From: Dermanyssus gallinae
Lineage: Eukaryota > Arthropoda > Arachnida > Mesostigmata > Dermanyssidae
DNA: 64,000 nt
NCBI GenBank assembly: GCA_003439945.1
Contig: QVRM01002145.1
Coordinates: 457,001-521,000 of the forward strand
Direction of reading: 5' to 3'
Position numbers and translations under genes: made by a program. This document shows positions 10,632 to 20,984 of the stretch, one piece after another; position 1 is the first letter of the stretch, and each line of letters starts with the position of its first letter. The notes beneath the pieces are model-generated. The model did not search any database and was not told the DNA's origin. It saw nothing but the letters and a program-made list of their open reading frames with translations.

Positions 10632-11784
10632 CAGGGTGTTCCTATTTGTGTGTCCAAAACGCTAGGGTATGGTCAAACTCGGTGAGAAAATAATTTTTGC
10701 CAATGGGTGGAAGCCGGGAAAACGTTTTGTTTAGGAGTGAGGATGAAATTTTTAAAAGCAGTTATTCTGTCTTTTTTCTCCTACATAGTTATGCAAAATC
10801 TACGTTTGCGGGTATAACCAGTCAACGCTCAAAGGAACCGATCATACCGGCGTGTTTGGCGGAAAATTCTGCACAATAAAGTATACATTACTAGCTTGCG
10901 TAGCAAAAAGCGAATAGCCAGATTAAGGAAAGTCATAAAAAGTTAAAATGTTACGTTAACGCTTTTTTGTGCAACATCGTAATTTTTTCTATTACGACCA
11001 AAAATTCACGCCCAAAAGACTACTCTCAGGCAATAGCAGATTTAATGCCCACTACATTCGTACTAAAGTGATGGTGCTGCGTTACGTAGTTGCCAAGTAA
11101 CTAAGCTTTTTCGACAGTCATATCGAAAGCGAAGGCATGCATACTTGCATAGGGTGTATGAGAAAGTTAGGTACATATTTTGAGGTTTGGTAGAACTCAG
11201 CAAGAGAATAATTTTTTCTAATGGAAAGAGGGGGCGGAAACGTCTTGGCAAAATGCTACGGTTCTGAACGTGAAAACTTCAACGTGAAACATAATAACTA
11301 TGACTGTCGAAAAAGCTTAGTCACTTGGCAACTACGTAACGCAGCACCATCACTTTGGTACGAATGTAGTGGGCATTAAATCTGCTATTGCCTGAGAGTA
11401 GTCTTTTGGACGTGCATTTTTGATCGTAATGGAAAAAATTACGATGTTGCACAAAAAAGCGTTAACGTAACATTTTGACTTTTTATGACTTTCCTTAATC
11501 TGGCTATTCGCTTTCTGCTACGCAAGCTAGTAATGTATACTTTATTGTGCAGAATTTTCCGAACACGCCGGTATGATCGGTTCCTTTGTGCGTTGACTGG
11601 TTCTCCTGCAAACGCAGATTTTGCACAACTATGTAGGAGAAAAAAGACAGAATAACTGCTTTATAAATTTCATCCCCACTCCTAAACAAAACGTTTTCCC
11701 GGCTTCCACCCATTGGAAACAATTATTTTCTCACCGAGTTTGACCATACCCTAGCGTTTTGGACACACAAATAGGAACACCCTG
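10632..11784. mobile_element. Fold-back element with mariner-like ends and TA flanks
   Basis: Arms of about 490 bp (10632-11122 and 11300-11784) are inverted copies of each other around a 177-bp centre. The outer ends read CAGGGTGTTCCTATT inward from each side and are flanked by TA, the target duplication typical of Tc1/mariner elements. No transposase is encoded; the small frames in the arms mirror each other. The central part contains a further diverged copy of the arm start (near 11190-11250, GGCGGAAACGTCTTG). It is non-autonomous, and a mariner-type transposase would have to act in trans. Confidence 0.85.
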
Positions 11785-12339
11785 TATATATACACCAGGC
11801 CTAGACCTAGGGCTGATGTAGTTGGTCGTCACGTTCGCTGCGGGACAATTGTTTGCACCTGTTTGGACCTTCTATAGAACGCCTCTCTAGCTGCATGAAT
11901 AACTTTCAAATAACGTTTTCGAGAAGACGTATACGCCGTCGTGCTCTCCGTGTGTCTGCGAGCTGATTCTGACAAATTTCAGCCGAGAGTTTACATCCAC
12001 GGACCACTAAACTACGGGAAGCTACTCTAAAAACGCATAAATAACCATATTATAATTCTCGATACACACTAGTCCTGGTCTTATATATATATATATATAT
12101 ATATATAATCTCCTTAGGGGGCCGGGATGTGCCGGACGCGGTCATGATGGCAGGACCCGCAATCGTGTCGTCATTAACCCCGGCGGCAGTCAGAGTTAAG
12201 GCATTATTAGATTGTGATGGGTGGGATGCTTATAACGTTGAACTTCTGCTGTTAAAAGCTGACCGACGGATTTTCGTCGCTCTTTGATTATCCTCCTGAT
12301 GATACGGCTAACAAAACCCCCTACAAGAAAGAAGACTAG
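11785..12339. other. No recognisable gene; one (TA)n array
   Basis: A TA run lies at 12081-12107. The segment from about 12240 may be the decayed upstream part of the REL-LINE fragment that follows, but I cannot align it with confidence. Confidence 0.35.
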
Positions 12340-13061
12340 CAAGCCTGATTAGGAGAGCACCTTCCGTTGCTGATAAAGCCAGGCTTTGAGCGGTTAGTGG
12401 TCAAGAGACTGGAGCTTGGTTACACGCCCTACGGTGTCTGTAAATGGGACTCTTTTGGGCGAAGAGACAACGCGCATAAGCGCAGGGCTGCGGCTTGGTG
12501 TTGACCTAGTCGTGCCCCACCGATGTCGCTGTGGTGATTTCATGAGCGCGTTAGCCTCATCGTGGCCTGTCATGCGCCTTGAGTGCAGGCCGACGAGCAC
12601 GTCACTCCGCTATAAATGGCATCTTTAGTCACGCACTGAGATCTGCCGACTTTCCGTGAAAACTCTGGAACTCCCAGGTCAATCGACAAGTGATGAAAAA
12701 GATCTGACGGTCTGACTCTGACACTCTTTGAGCGTGGCCGCATGCTTGTTTGGGACGCAACTGTAACCGACTTATTAGCCCCTTCGATGAATGGTGCAGA
12801 TGCGGACCGAACAGATTATCCTTCCAGATTAGTTTCTAGTTTACAATACAATACTCTAGAGTTGATTATTCGCACAAATTGTGTCCGTTCGAAACTATGG
12901 GAGCTACGTGCCTCCTTCAACTCAAGCTGATTCAGCGGGCAGGTAGAAGCCTCAACCTTTCGACGGGAGACTAAATAGCATCCGAATTCTTGCGTCAGAG
13001 ACTGTCGCTTGACATTCAACGGGGAAATGCAGCGTCTGTTCGGAGCACATTGTTGAACTGA
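12340..13061 (+). pseudogene. REL-LINE C-terminal fragment (family D)
   Basis: Broken frames give, in the order expected for this family: DKARL-AVSG...GAWLHALP, then ISAGLRLGVDLVVPHRCRCG (start of the zinc region), SAGRRARHSAIN, ERGRMLVWDATVTDLLAPS, and finally FLRQRLSLDIQRGNAASV before a stop. WDATV holds the second catalytic aspartate of the REL endonuclease. The PD motif upstream is eroded. At least one stop and several frameshifts separate the pieces. The same blocks recur at 46640-47440 and 52320-53045, with a partial copy at 54526-54845. Confidence 0.75.
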
Positions 13062-13229
13062 CCATGCATTCGCGTAGAGACAAATGTCCACTCGAAAGTG
13101 CTAACGTAGCGATGTTATATAAATAAATTACAACAATATATATATTGATTGATTGTTCCTTGACATGTATGTGTGTCTTCTCTCCATCCGCCACTCCGTC
13201 GTGCCCTTCCGTCGTTAATGGCCGTCAGG

Positions 13230-14095
13230 TTATGTTCGGCCATTCAATCCTTAGCGTAGGGCTCTCTTGGTCGTTGTTCGGCTACTCCAAAGTGTCTCGG
13301 CGGCGTTAAACTCCCCCGCGATGACCACCCTCATCCCGGTGTGGGCACCCACGCTCTGGGCAGGCTTCTTAAGGAAGTCCTCGATCGCCCGCTGCTCCCT
13401 GTTAGGGCAGAAGTAACAGCTGTAAAGATCCGCCGCCGCACTTGATATTCAGTATGCCTTTCGCTTGGTAATCGCGACATTTGGCCTGACAGCAGGCGCA
13501 GGCCAATGCCTAGCCTTTGAGCCGTCTTCTCGAGTACGTCGTGCACTCCCCGGTACAGCGGTTTAGGTTTACCTGGAGTATAGTCAGCACATTGGTCTAC
13601 TGAAGTCGGTACATTTCAGTGCCATATCCGTCGTTGCCGGCAATGGTCGTGTAGCTCGTGTCCTTCTTTGTGTCCTTATCTTTTGGCTGTTTCTTGTGCT
13701 CTGCTAGTTTGGTGATCTTCTCTCCCCGCCTCCTGTCCGCGATTAACCACCGGGACTTCGACTGCGGCAGGGCGGAACGGCGGGCCGCTCAGCGGGGACC
13801 CGTAGATGAGCCCGAAATGTCGGACTAAGGCACAATGACAGCCAGCATCCGTTGTAACTTCACTCCTCTGCTTTGAAGAGTGATGTATAGCGGTGCCGGG
13901 GTGGTGTTCGTTCCCAGGCGCAAGAGGCCCTGCTCCTGGCAGCCATGGCCTGGCAGCAGGATGCCAATCGCTCTTTGTTGTGCGTTGGCCACTCTCTTTG
14001 CCGGTGGGACCAAAGAGGCTCTCCCGTGCCTACCGGGCATGTAGTACTGCCGCCGTATTGGGCGCCTGCTTCAGCAGGGTGTATCGTCGAAACTA
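13230..14095 (-). pseudogene. R1-type LINE remnant: endonuclease start and possible ORF1 end
   Basis: On the minus strand, ILQVNLNRCTGECTTY near 13590 matches the start of R1-clade apurinic-like endonucleases. DLYSCYFCPNREQ...AIEDFLK near 13430 is followed by VVIAGEFNAAETLW near 13300, the conserved ViaGDFNA motif. The catalytic Asp of GDFNA is Glu here. Upstream (13620-14095) the frame is Lys/Arg-rich with scattered Cys and could be the end of a gag-like ORF1, but I see no intact CCHC knuckle. Frameshifts and stops make it a pseudogene. The endonuclease part is the more secure half. Confidence 0.6.
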
Positions 14096-14256
14096 GTACG
14101 CTTTTTAATTCGAATCCTCGTCATATCAGGCATGCACCCAACTGATGAGTAACAGCCGAAAGCCCATGTTTAGTAGAACACGAATACGTGTTAACCATGG
14201 CAGAAGATGATGCTTTATCTTTGGAATTTGAGCCAAAAGCAGTTATTGTTCGTAAC

Positions 14257-14299
14257 TCTGGGTCTGCACCGGACGGATCTCATCCGGTGCAGACCCAGA
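14257..14299. repeat. Perfect 17-bp stem, 9-nt loop hairpin
   Basis: 14257-14273 and 14283-14299 are exact reverse complements (TCTGGGTCTGCACCGGA in the left arm). It lies one base before the longer palindrome at 14301. Confidence 0.95.
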
Positions 14300-14300
14300 T

Positions 14301-14340
14301 TGCAACCGTGTAATGGGCTGCAGCCCATTACACGGTTGCA
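14301..14340. repeat. Perfect 40-bp palindrome without spacer
   Basis: The 20-bp left arm at 14301-14320 (TGCAACCGTGTAATGGGCTG) is followed at once by its exact reverse complement at 14321-14340. No related palindrome was seen elsewhere in the window. Confidence 0.95.
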
Positions 14341-14689
14341 GATAAAAAAACATGACCAGATTCTTTCACAGTAAAGAGGAAGATTTACGGCAGGGTGCGC
14401 ACAGCAAGAGCTCTGGAAGAGATCGACACAGTCCAACTACGCATTCTGAGAATCCTTCGATGTCGATTATAAATATTACGCTTGCATTGAACATGGCCAT
14501 AATGACCATTTATGTGCAAGCTTGTTCATGAACACCTTAGGTACAATTCATGTAACATGCAAATCAGAGAAATACTCTCTGGGGCAGCGGAAGCAATGCA
14601 CTTGCTCTATGCTCTATACTTGCTGCCCTCTTCTCTCAACCACGAAGCAGTAGGCCATTTTCGTTTAATCTCCGGCTCACAAAAGAAGT

Positions 14690-14976
14690 TTACTTAGGTG
14701 TTCTACAAACTGTTCTAAAACCGCGGATGCATAAAGTGTCTAATGGAGTGCTATACGTCCTTCAGAAAGATGGTGCTTCCGTTCACACCAGCCATTTAGT
14801 ATACGAGTGGCTATCTGAGCATGTTTTTTTGGGGCAAGGACGTATGTCCGCCGAACAGCCTTCATTTCTACCCGTTTGACTTGTATGTAAAGTCTTGGGC
14901 GTCTATCAAGTCTCAACGTGCTAACGTACGCTCGCTCACTGCCGCTTTTAAGAAAGCGATAAACAATTTAGAGTAA
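14690..14976 (+). pseudogene. Mariner-like transposase C-terminus (DD35-37D type)
   Basis: The first frame reads VLYVLQKDGASVHTSHLVYE, containing the second catalytic Asp (QKDGASVHT) and EWLSEH. A one-base expansion of a T run near 14823-14829 shifts the frame. The next frame gives CPPNSLHFYPFDLYVKSW, whose PFD holds the third catalytic Asp, and then AAFKKAINNLE and a stop at 14974-14976. With the shift repaired in the mind's eye, the spacing between the Asp residues is about 35, close to DD37D mariner relatives. No confident N-terminus was seen. Confidence 0.75.
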
Positions 14977-15240
14977 CACACATTGACACCTGGCCTGTAT
15001 GGGCTCTAGACCCCGAATTGAAAATGTGATCAGCGTCAGCGGGGGTCAAAATGAATTAAAATGTCAAGAGTTCCTATGTCATATAAATTAATTAAAACGT
15101 CAGGAGTTCATATGTCAGGTTACGTAAAAAAACGTCATCCATGTTTTCATTCAGGTACGAGCTCAAAAGTGGACGATAAAGTACGCGTCAATTTAGGCGG
15201 TACACCCGGTATATGCATATGTATATAAGTATGCATATAT

Positions 15241-15246
15241 GTGCTC

Positions 15247-15307
<61 letters not shown>

Positions 15308-15309
15308 TA
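15241..15309. repeat. (TA)n(GA)n microsatellite
   Basis: A TA run passes directly into a GA run. The 100-170-codon frames crossing it on both strands are repeat by-products joined to unassigned sequence. Confidence 0.95.
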
Positions 15310-15914
15310 GGCATATATGCATATGCTTATATTAAAGGTTACGGCCCCGAGCAAAACCTTGATATGTTTATAGGTAGATACGAATACATATCTCATTACC
15401 GAATCTCTGGGGCAGAATCCCGGTTCTTCGGCCATACTCATCTCACCTGCTGCTACTGCTGCTTCTCCTGCTTCTTCTATTACCGCTGGTGGCCTGTTGT
15501 AACCACTGGCAGATTGCCAGCCGCCCGAAGTCGCCTGGTAACACCATAGCGCTATAATAACGTATGACGCTGTCGTGATCTGACTACAGGGCGATAAACC
15601 ATACCGCATGCTGCACCCCCGTCGTACGCGGCTATGACAACGCTGTTGTGGATAGGACGAGGACGTCCCATGAACGGTATGTCGTGGTAGCAAATCGACA
15701 GTTCGGTCTCACTGTCATACTCTTGCTCTCTGTCTCCCTCTCCCTCTTTCCATCTATATATCTCCGCTTAGAAGAGTTTCATTGCTGCAATCCAATTACC
15801 TACGACGCACTGCCATAAAGAACACACGCCACCATCCGTCAGGCTGGGTCAAGCAAGTTGGATTTGTAGATGCATCTTTAACTATATAAGATTTAACCAT
15901 TGCCATACAACAAG
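15310..15914. other. No recognisable gene
   Basis: A minus-strand frame of 166 codons (15193-15693) crosses the microsatellite; its non-repeat part has no motif I know. A pyrimidine-rich block lies at 15715-15760. Confidence 0.35.
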
Positions 15915-15933
15915 ATGGCTTTGCCGCTCACAG
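15915..15933 (+). other. Candidate first coding exon: ATG followed by strong splice donor
   Basis: ACAAG precedes the ATG, a fair initiation context. ATGGCTTTGCCGCTCACAG then meets GTAAGTA, a near-perfect 5' splice site. A TATATAAG lies at about 15883-15890, too near the ATG to be a convincing promoter. I cannot identify a following exon. Treat as a possible short first exon (MALPLT...) or as chance. Confidence 0.2.
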
Positions 15934-16164
15934 GTAAGTAAAATGTGTTGTTGTTGTTATTGTTGCTGTTGCTGATTTTTTTTAATTTTCGCTAACCGTT
16001 TTGGGTTTAGGCGTCACATACTCTCATATATTCACTTGAGTTATTTGTCATAAGCTTAATGCAAATCCTCATACATTAGGAAAGATCGCTTTGAAAACGT
16101 GTATGTCGCAACGTGATCAACTCGCAATTCTAAATGTCAAACCTTGTCACGTCGATTATATTTA

Positions 16165-16795
16165 GACATGGCGTCCCTAAATGAGTACATTCATTTTAAG
16201 GTGTGGTAGAATTTGTTCAAACACTTATATTTTATGGAGTGGGGGGCGGAAACGTCTTGTTTAAGAGTGAGAGTAAAACTACTATAATCTGTTGTACTAA
16301 TATGGATGGCCGGATATCACGTCATAAAAGGCACTATTGCGGATCAGAGAGTTATTCGGTGGAGAAGCCAGCCATGCCATCGTGTTCGGCAGTAAATCCT
16401 GTTTCGTCTGAAGGATACTCACGCCGGCTTCAAGCGGCTTTAAGCAAATAGTCACACTGAGAACAGTGTGCTTAAATAAGGATATTCGGATACCCAATTG
16501 TCTAACTTTCACGTTCAATAACTTGAAAACGTAACGCTACGGTCAGCGTCCATAAAATAACCACAATAATGTACACATTACCGAGACCACTTCGGTATCA
16601 TATCGATGGCGATTTGAACCGACGCTACTGCGGCCTTTTGTGAAATGATGTCCAATCATCAATCATCAGTAGACAAGATAATAAGCAATTTCACTCTTAC
16701 TCCTAAATAGGACATCTCCCCTTTTCATTCAGACTGCTGCAAAACATTTTTTAGGCAACATCATATATGAATAAGGGTGACACATTTATGATAGA
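16165..16795. mobile_element. Degenerate fold-back element related to the one at 10632
   Basis: The left half contains GGGCGGAAACGTCTTGTTTA followed by AGAGTGAGAG, and later GCCATCGTGTTCGGCAGTAA. These match arm segments of the 10632-11784 element (AACGTTTTGTTTAGGAGTGA; CCGGCGTGTTTGGCGGAAAA). The right half (16590-16760) is a diverged reverse complement of the left. End points are approximate. No coding capacity is seen. Confidence 0.6.
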
Positions 16796-16819
16796 GCGAC
16801 CAACAAATGGGTCTTCTAC

Positions 16820-16875
16820 GGGAATGTAAGCTGGAGGCTGTTCAGGTCCAAGGACAGCCTCCAGCTTACATTCCC
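16820..16875. repeat. Perfect 22-bp stem, 12-nt loop hairpin
   Basis: 16820-16841 and 16854-16875 are exact reverse complements (core AATGTAAGCTGGAGGCTG). It sits between the degenerate fold-back and unassigned sequence. Confidence 0.95.
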
Positions 16876-17459
16876 AGGCAGTCCCCAGACTCAACCCAAG
16901 CGAGCCATCCACTCAAAAAGGTTATGTTGTGTTGTTGGTGGGATATCAGAGGCATCGTTTACTTTGAGGTTCTGAGAAGGAACTAGAAGATCAAGACGGG
17001 TCTCTACTGCCAGTAACTTCAACAGGTTCAAAGAACGCGTCTATAACTCGTTAACAGTAAGCGAGTAAGTTAAGTAAGTAAGTAAAAATATGTTTGTCTT
17101 TCTTTCTTTTAACATTACGAGCCGTATAAAAATATACGACCTGGGCAGGGGACTTGATGACAAACCGGGTCTTGAGTCTTCAGATTATCACTTAATCTTG
17201 TCTTTCCAAGACTTTTTGACTAGAAAAATATTAAGTCCTTCGGGGACCTCCTGAATAAAAACTAGAAAACAACACTTCTTTATCTCCAAAAACAAGACTT
17301 TCACGAAAAACTAGTGGATTCAAAGTAGGTGAGCGCATTATTAACGGGCGAACCAGTACACAAAAGAAATAGAAGACAAGGAGGCGCGGTCAGAATAATA
17401 GCACAGTTTCTGAGTGCGACACTCCACACATTCGGCTATCAGCAAAGTTCTTTCAATAG
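16876..17459. other. No recognisable gene
   Basis: Contains a short AAGT run near 17057-17082 and no assignable frame. It may include decayed R1-type sequence upstream of the RT fragment that follows. Confidence 0.35.
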
Positions 17460-18112
17460 TTGAAGCAAAATATGCCAAGAGCAATGCGATTGAATTGTCT
17501 CACTGTCCTCTTAGATGCCAAAAACGCGTTTACGCCGTTCGTGGACGCCATAAACGGAGCACTTGTAAAACAAGTAATGTCCCCTACTTATGACGCATCT
17601 AGGCGTCGTACCCAGATCGAGCATATTTTGGGTACAAAGGCGTGAACTTTGCAGTCACAGCTGGGATCGTCTAATCGTTTGTATTGGGAACAATGGAATA
17701 TAACCCCCGATGAAATACTTAGTTTATTTCGTCGCCTACGCAGACGATCTGGCACTGATCGTTACCGCCCGTGACAAAAACAGTGCTCGAATGGACAGTC
17801 AACGAAGACCTGGTGCATATCCGACCATACCCCCATGCGCTATGTCTCGAACATGGCTTTACAAAGACGGAAGCGGAATTTTTTTAAACGAACTGAAGCT
17901 CCTTCTACAAAATCTAAACTTACGCCTGGAAGGGCACCCAGTAACACACCACGCCAACGATTAAAGCGTACCTGGGCGTGATCCTGGATAGGGCTCTCAG
18001 AGGAACACCTCATGTGCGCTGCGCAGCAATTAAAAAAACTGCCAATTCTCCTGCAGACTAAAGGAGCAACCGATTCTCGGCGCCGTCTCTTAGCAAAAGT
18101 GGTAGATAGCTA
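17460..18112 (+). pseudogene. R1-type reverse transcriptase fragment
   Basis: LTVLLDAKNAF (palm block A, first catalytic Asp) near 17500 is followed by a broken block with VTAG...VLGT, then VAYADDLALIVTARDK near 17730, which contains the YADD catalytic pair. After two shifts come KAYLGVILDRALRGTPHVR and SRRRLLAKVV, the thumb-side motifs of R1-clade RTs. The order and spacing match the near-intact R1-type ORF at 36237-38555, which has YADDLALLVTA and KYLGVILDKEL. Several frameshifts, stops and a deletion between blocks make it a pseudogene. Confidence 0.75.
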
Positions 18113-19201
18113 GTCGGCTAGAACATGCCTCGTCAACAACAAAAAGACGAGCAGCCTTGATGGCAAGTTGAAGCCGCCTCGAGAATATAGTACCGTGGTC
18201 ACTCTTAACAAAGGCGATTTTAGTGGGTTTTTGTGTCCCATAATAGCGTGGCTTTAATAAAGATGCCCGCTGTGCTTCATCCACTTTACCAAACCCATTT
18301 ATGCATTCATACATCTGGTTGTAAATACTTAGATATTAGTCTGCTATCTTGTAGCGATAGCATGACTAGTAATAGTTCTAACACCGACGGCAGCAATCGA
18401 CGGCTGCGGCGGAGTCCAAAAGCTGTAGCAACAGTGGAGCTGTAGCCAACATTAGCCAGCCACTGGCAGCGATCATGGCAGAGCATTCTAGGGACGCAAC
18501 TTGGACATCTGCCAATCGTATTGGATCGTTGCCACTGTGCAGTTAGAGCCGTTAGCAAGACGAGCCAACGAAGGAAGTAACGCAACCAAGCAGGCAGGCA
18601 GAGACAAGAAAGAGAAAACTATCTTTTCACTGAAATGAAGGCTCAATTTGAGCCTTCGGTTTCCCTAGCCCTCTCTTTCTAGTCTGCCCCCTTTCTCTCT
18701 CCCCTTCTTTCTTAGGCACTTCTGCGCAGTACAGACTCTTTGTAGTACGTATACCCTATCTGCTTGGCGGCGTCTCTGCTGGGCCGCCCGACGCCACCTC
18801 TACGTCGCGCAGGCGAGACTTGCTGACCTCGTTTAAGCTATGCTTGTATGAGCCTATCTATATACGCACACATCTGCTGCTGCTGTGCGAGAGACCCTAG
18901 AACTACTATTGTAACCTATTGAGCAACAGCATTACGACAGTTTTCGTTACATGGCATTTACAAGTGTAAAAGTCCGTTTTCAGCTTGTCGAATGGTAAGT
19001 GTTTTTTTTTCGGCGTTGTTGGAGGAGTCATGGGACTTCACTTGCCGAATGGCGACGGCATCGTAAGGAGAAGGGGAATAATTGAGGACGTCCGATGACG
19101 TCATTGTGAGGCAGACTTGCCGAATACTACTTTTACGGTTATTTCGTCTATTGGCCCGTTGTCGCACATAACATTACGCTTTGGTGACGCCTGTTCAATG
19201 C

Positions 19202-19234
<33 letters not shown>

Positions 19235-19289
19235 GAAAGGTGTTCAAATTAAAATGTACGAAACAACACAGTGGATATAATTGAATTTT
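18113..19289. other. No recognisable gene; R1-type 3' UTR motif and small palindrome
   Basis: TAGTGGGTTTTTGTGTCCCA at 18221-18240 resembles the 3' UTR stem-loop of the R1-type LINE and fits the tail of the preceding RT fragment. A 21-bp palindrome (GAAGGCTCAA/TTGAGCCTTC) is at 18637-18657. A pyrimidine tract ending in TTCTTTCTTAG near 18703-18714 looks like a splice acceptor, without other support. A (TA)n run is at 19201-19224. Confidence 0.4.
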
Positions 19290-19870
19290 TTATTTAAAAC
19301 TCATCATTAGATGTTTGAGCACAAATCCCACTGTTTCACGAGCGGAAGGAGTCCCATAATTATTGCGTCTGTGACAAGAAATAATCGTCCACTGTGTCTT
19401 TGAGTATGTCGCCCCGAGTTCAATACGTGCGGAACTTTGGACGTCGACCACCACCTTGTCTGCTAAGGACACAGCTTGCAATTTTTTTGGAGGGAGGTGA
19501 AGACGCATGCTTTAGTTGCATGCCATTTCGTTTTGTCTCTGGCTTGAAATGATGGGACCAACACTCGTCACCGGTGACAATTCGCCCCGGAAAAAGCGAG
19601 GTCTTAATAATACCGGAACAGGTATTGCAGTGCCAGCCCCACACGTAGTTCATTCTGCGGTTCGCTGAGCTTCTTTGGTGTCCACTGCGCACACACCTTC
19701 CGGTAACCCAACCTCTCGTGCACAATTGTGCTTCAACGCTGACCTGAGTCCACCATCATTGCCAACATCTGCATTGTGACACGCCAATCACTTCTCACTA
19801 GGTCGTTTACGTTGTCGATGAGTTCGGCCGCCATTACCGTGTTTGCCTGACCTGGTCTTGAGTCATCACT
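19290..19870 (-). pseudogene. Mariner-like transposase fragment, N-terminal half
   Basis: The minus strand reads, in order, RPGQANTVMAAELIDNVNDL, RSDWRVTMQMLA, then LGYRKVCAQWTPKKLSE, and FPGRIVTGDECWSHHFKPE followed by KRNGMQLKHASSPPSKK. IVTGDE with its Asp is the first catalytic residue, and ETKR...KHASSPPSKK is typical of one arthropod mariner-like branch. At least two frameshifts occur, between 19610 and 19740. The C-terminal catalytic region is not recognisable before the (TA)n at 19201. Confidence 0.75.
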
Positions 19871-20561
19871 CAAGCATTCCCTGTGAGAAATCTGATAACG
19901 CTTCGCGACTCCTCAACCACCGAGTTCTGCAATGAAAATGCTATTTTCCGGGTCCCATTTCGCGCATCTTTATTCCTATCAAGGTGCCAAGATACAAATG
20001 CATAGACTAACCAGTAAATAATCAACTGAGAAGAATTCTCGATTAAACACAGTACGCCTGCTCACGCAGGAAGCGACATAAACCAACTACAGCGGAGGCC
20101 ATGGCACAGCTCCTCTGTGACAGCCTGGTGCGTCGTGGGCTGAAGGAGTATTTCTGTTTTAGAGAGCTATCCGTGCTAAATACAGTCAAAAACCCATTAG
20201 CCATCGACTAGAAGCAGAACTTTCGTCTAGTGACATACAACGAACATTTGACATAAAATATACTATATGAATTCGGTGCTATTTCGATTGTATCAACTTC
20301 GTTCAGCTGATAATTGTGCCGGTCGCACCGTGCTGAGCATGGACAAAAAGCGGGTTTTATTTCTGAATGCTCATTGTTGGCAACGGAACCGTAGAATGAA
20401 GACAGTCGAAATGCGCGGGTTCACCGACACTGATTCTTATTTATTATGTCTCACGATACGCAAGAGAGCAATACGGCAGCGCCGCTTTCTCGTATTATAT
20501 AATTACCTGGCTAACTCTCACTTTACGCTATGTCCCGGCGGTTAGCACGAAGCTGTTCTCC
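19871..20561. other. No recognisable gene
   Basis: A 92-codon plus-strand frame at 20267-20545 has no motif I recognise. The part next to 19870 may be the decayed N-terminal end of the mariner-like copy. Confidence 0.35.
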
Positions 20562-20600
20562 GCCGGAACTCACACTCATCACACACTCAATAACACTGCG

Positions 20601-20639
<39 letters not shown>

Positions 20640-20679
20640 GCGCAGTGTTATTGAGTGTGTGAAGAGTGTGAGTTCCGGC
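20562..20679. repeat. Inverted repeat with (TA)n core
   Basis: Arms of about 39 bp (20562-20600 and 20641-20679) are reverse complements with one mismatch, starting GCCGGAACTCACACTC. The centre is pure TA. A further TA run lies at 20700-20730. Confidence 0.9.
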
Positions 20680-20697
20680 ATATGTTACATGTTACAC

Positions 20698-20734
<37 letters not shown>

Positions 20735-20984
20735 GAATGAAATGGCGCCCATCCGCTTTATTCAGCTGACGACCGGTATCCTGACTGTTCGCGGCGGCGG
20801 GCGGTGTGCCAACAGGCAAAGCTCATCATCATCATCATCATCATCATGGCATGCAAGATACAAATTTCTACCCGCGGCCTTCCAATATGCAACACTCATA
20901 TTGACACCAGTCGACGCTGTTTACTTCTACCGTGCTGCAACGTTCTTTTTGTGTATATGGATTAATAATACGGTTCTCATTCCG

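Noticed and set aside
15193..15693. 166-codon minus-strand protein
   Set aside because: It crosses a TA/GA microsatellite and the rest has no recognisable motif.
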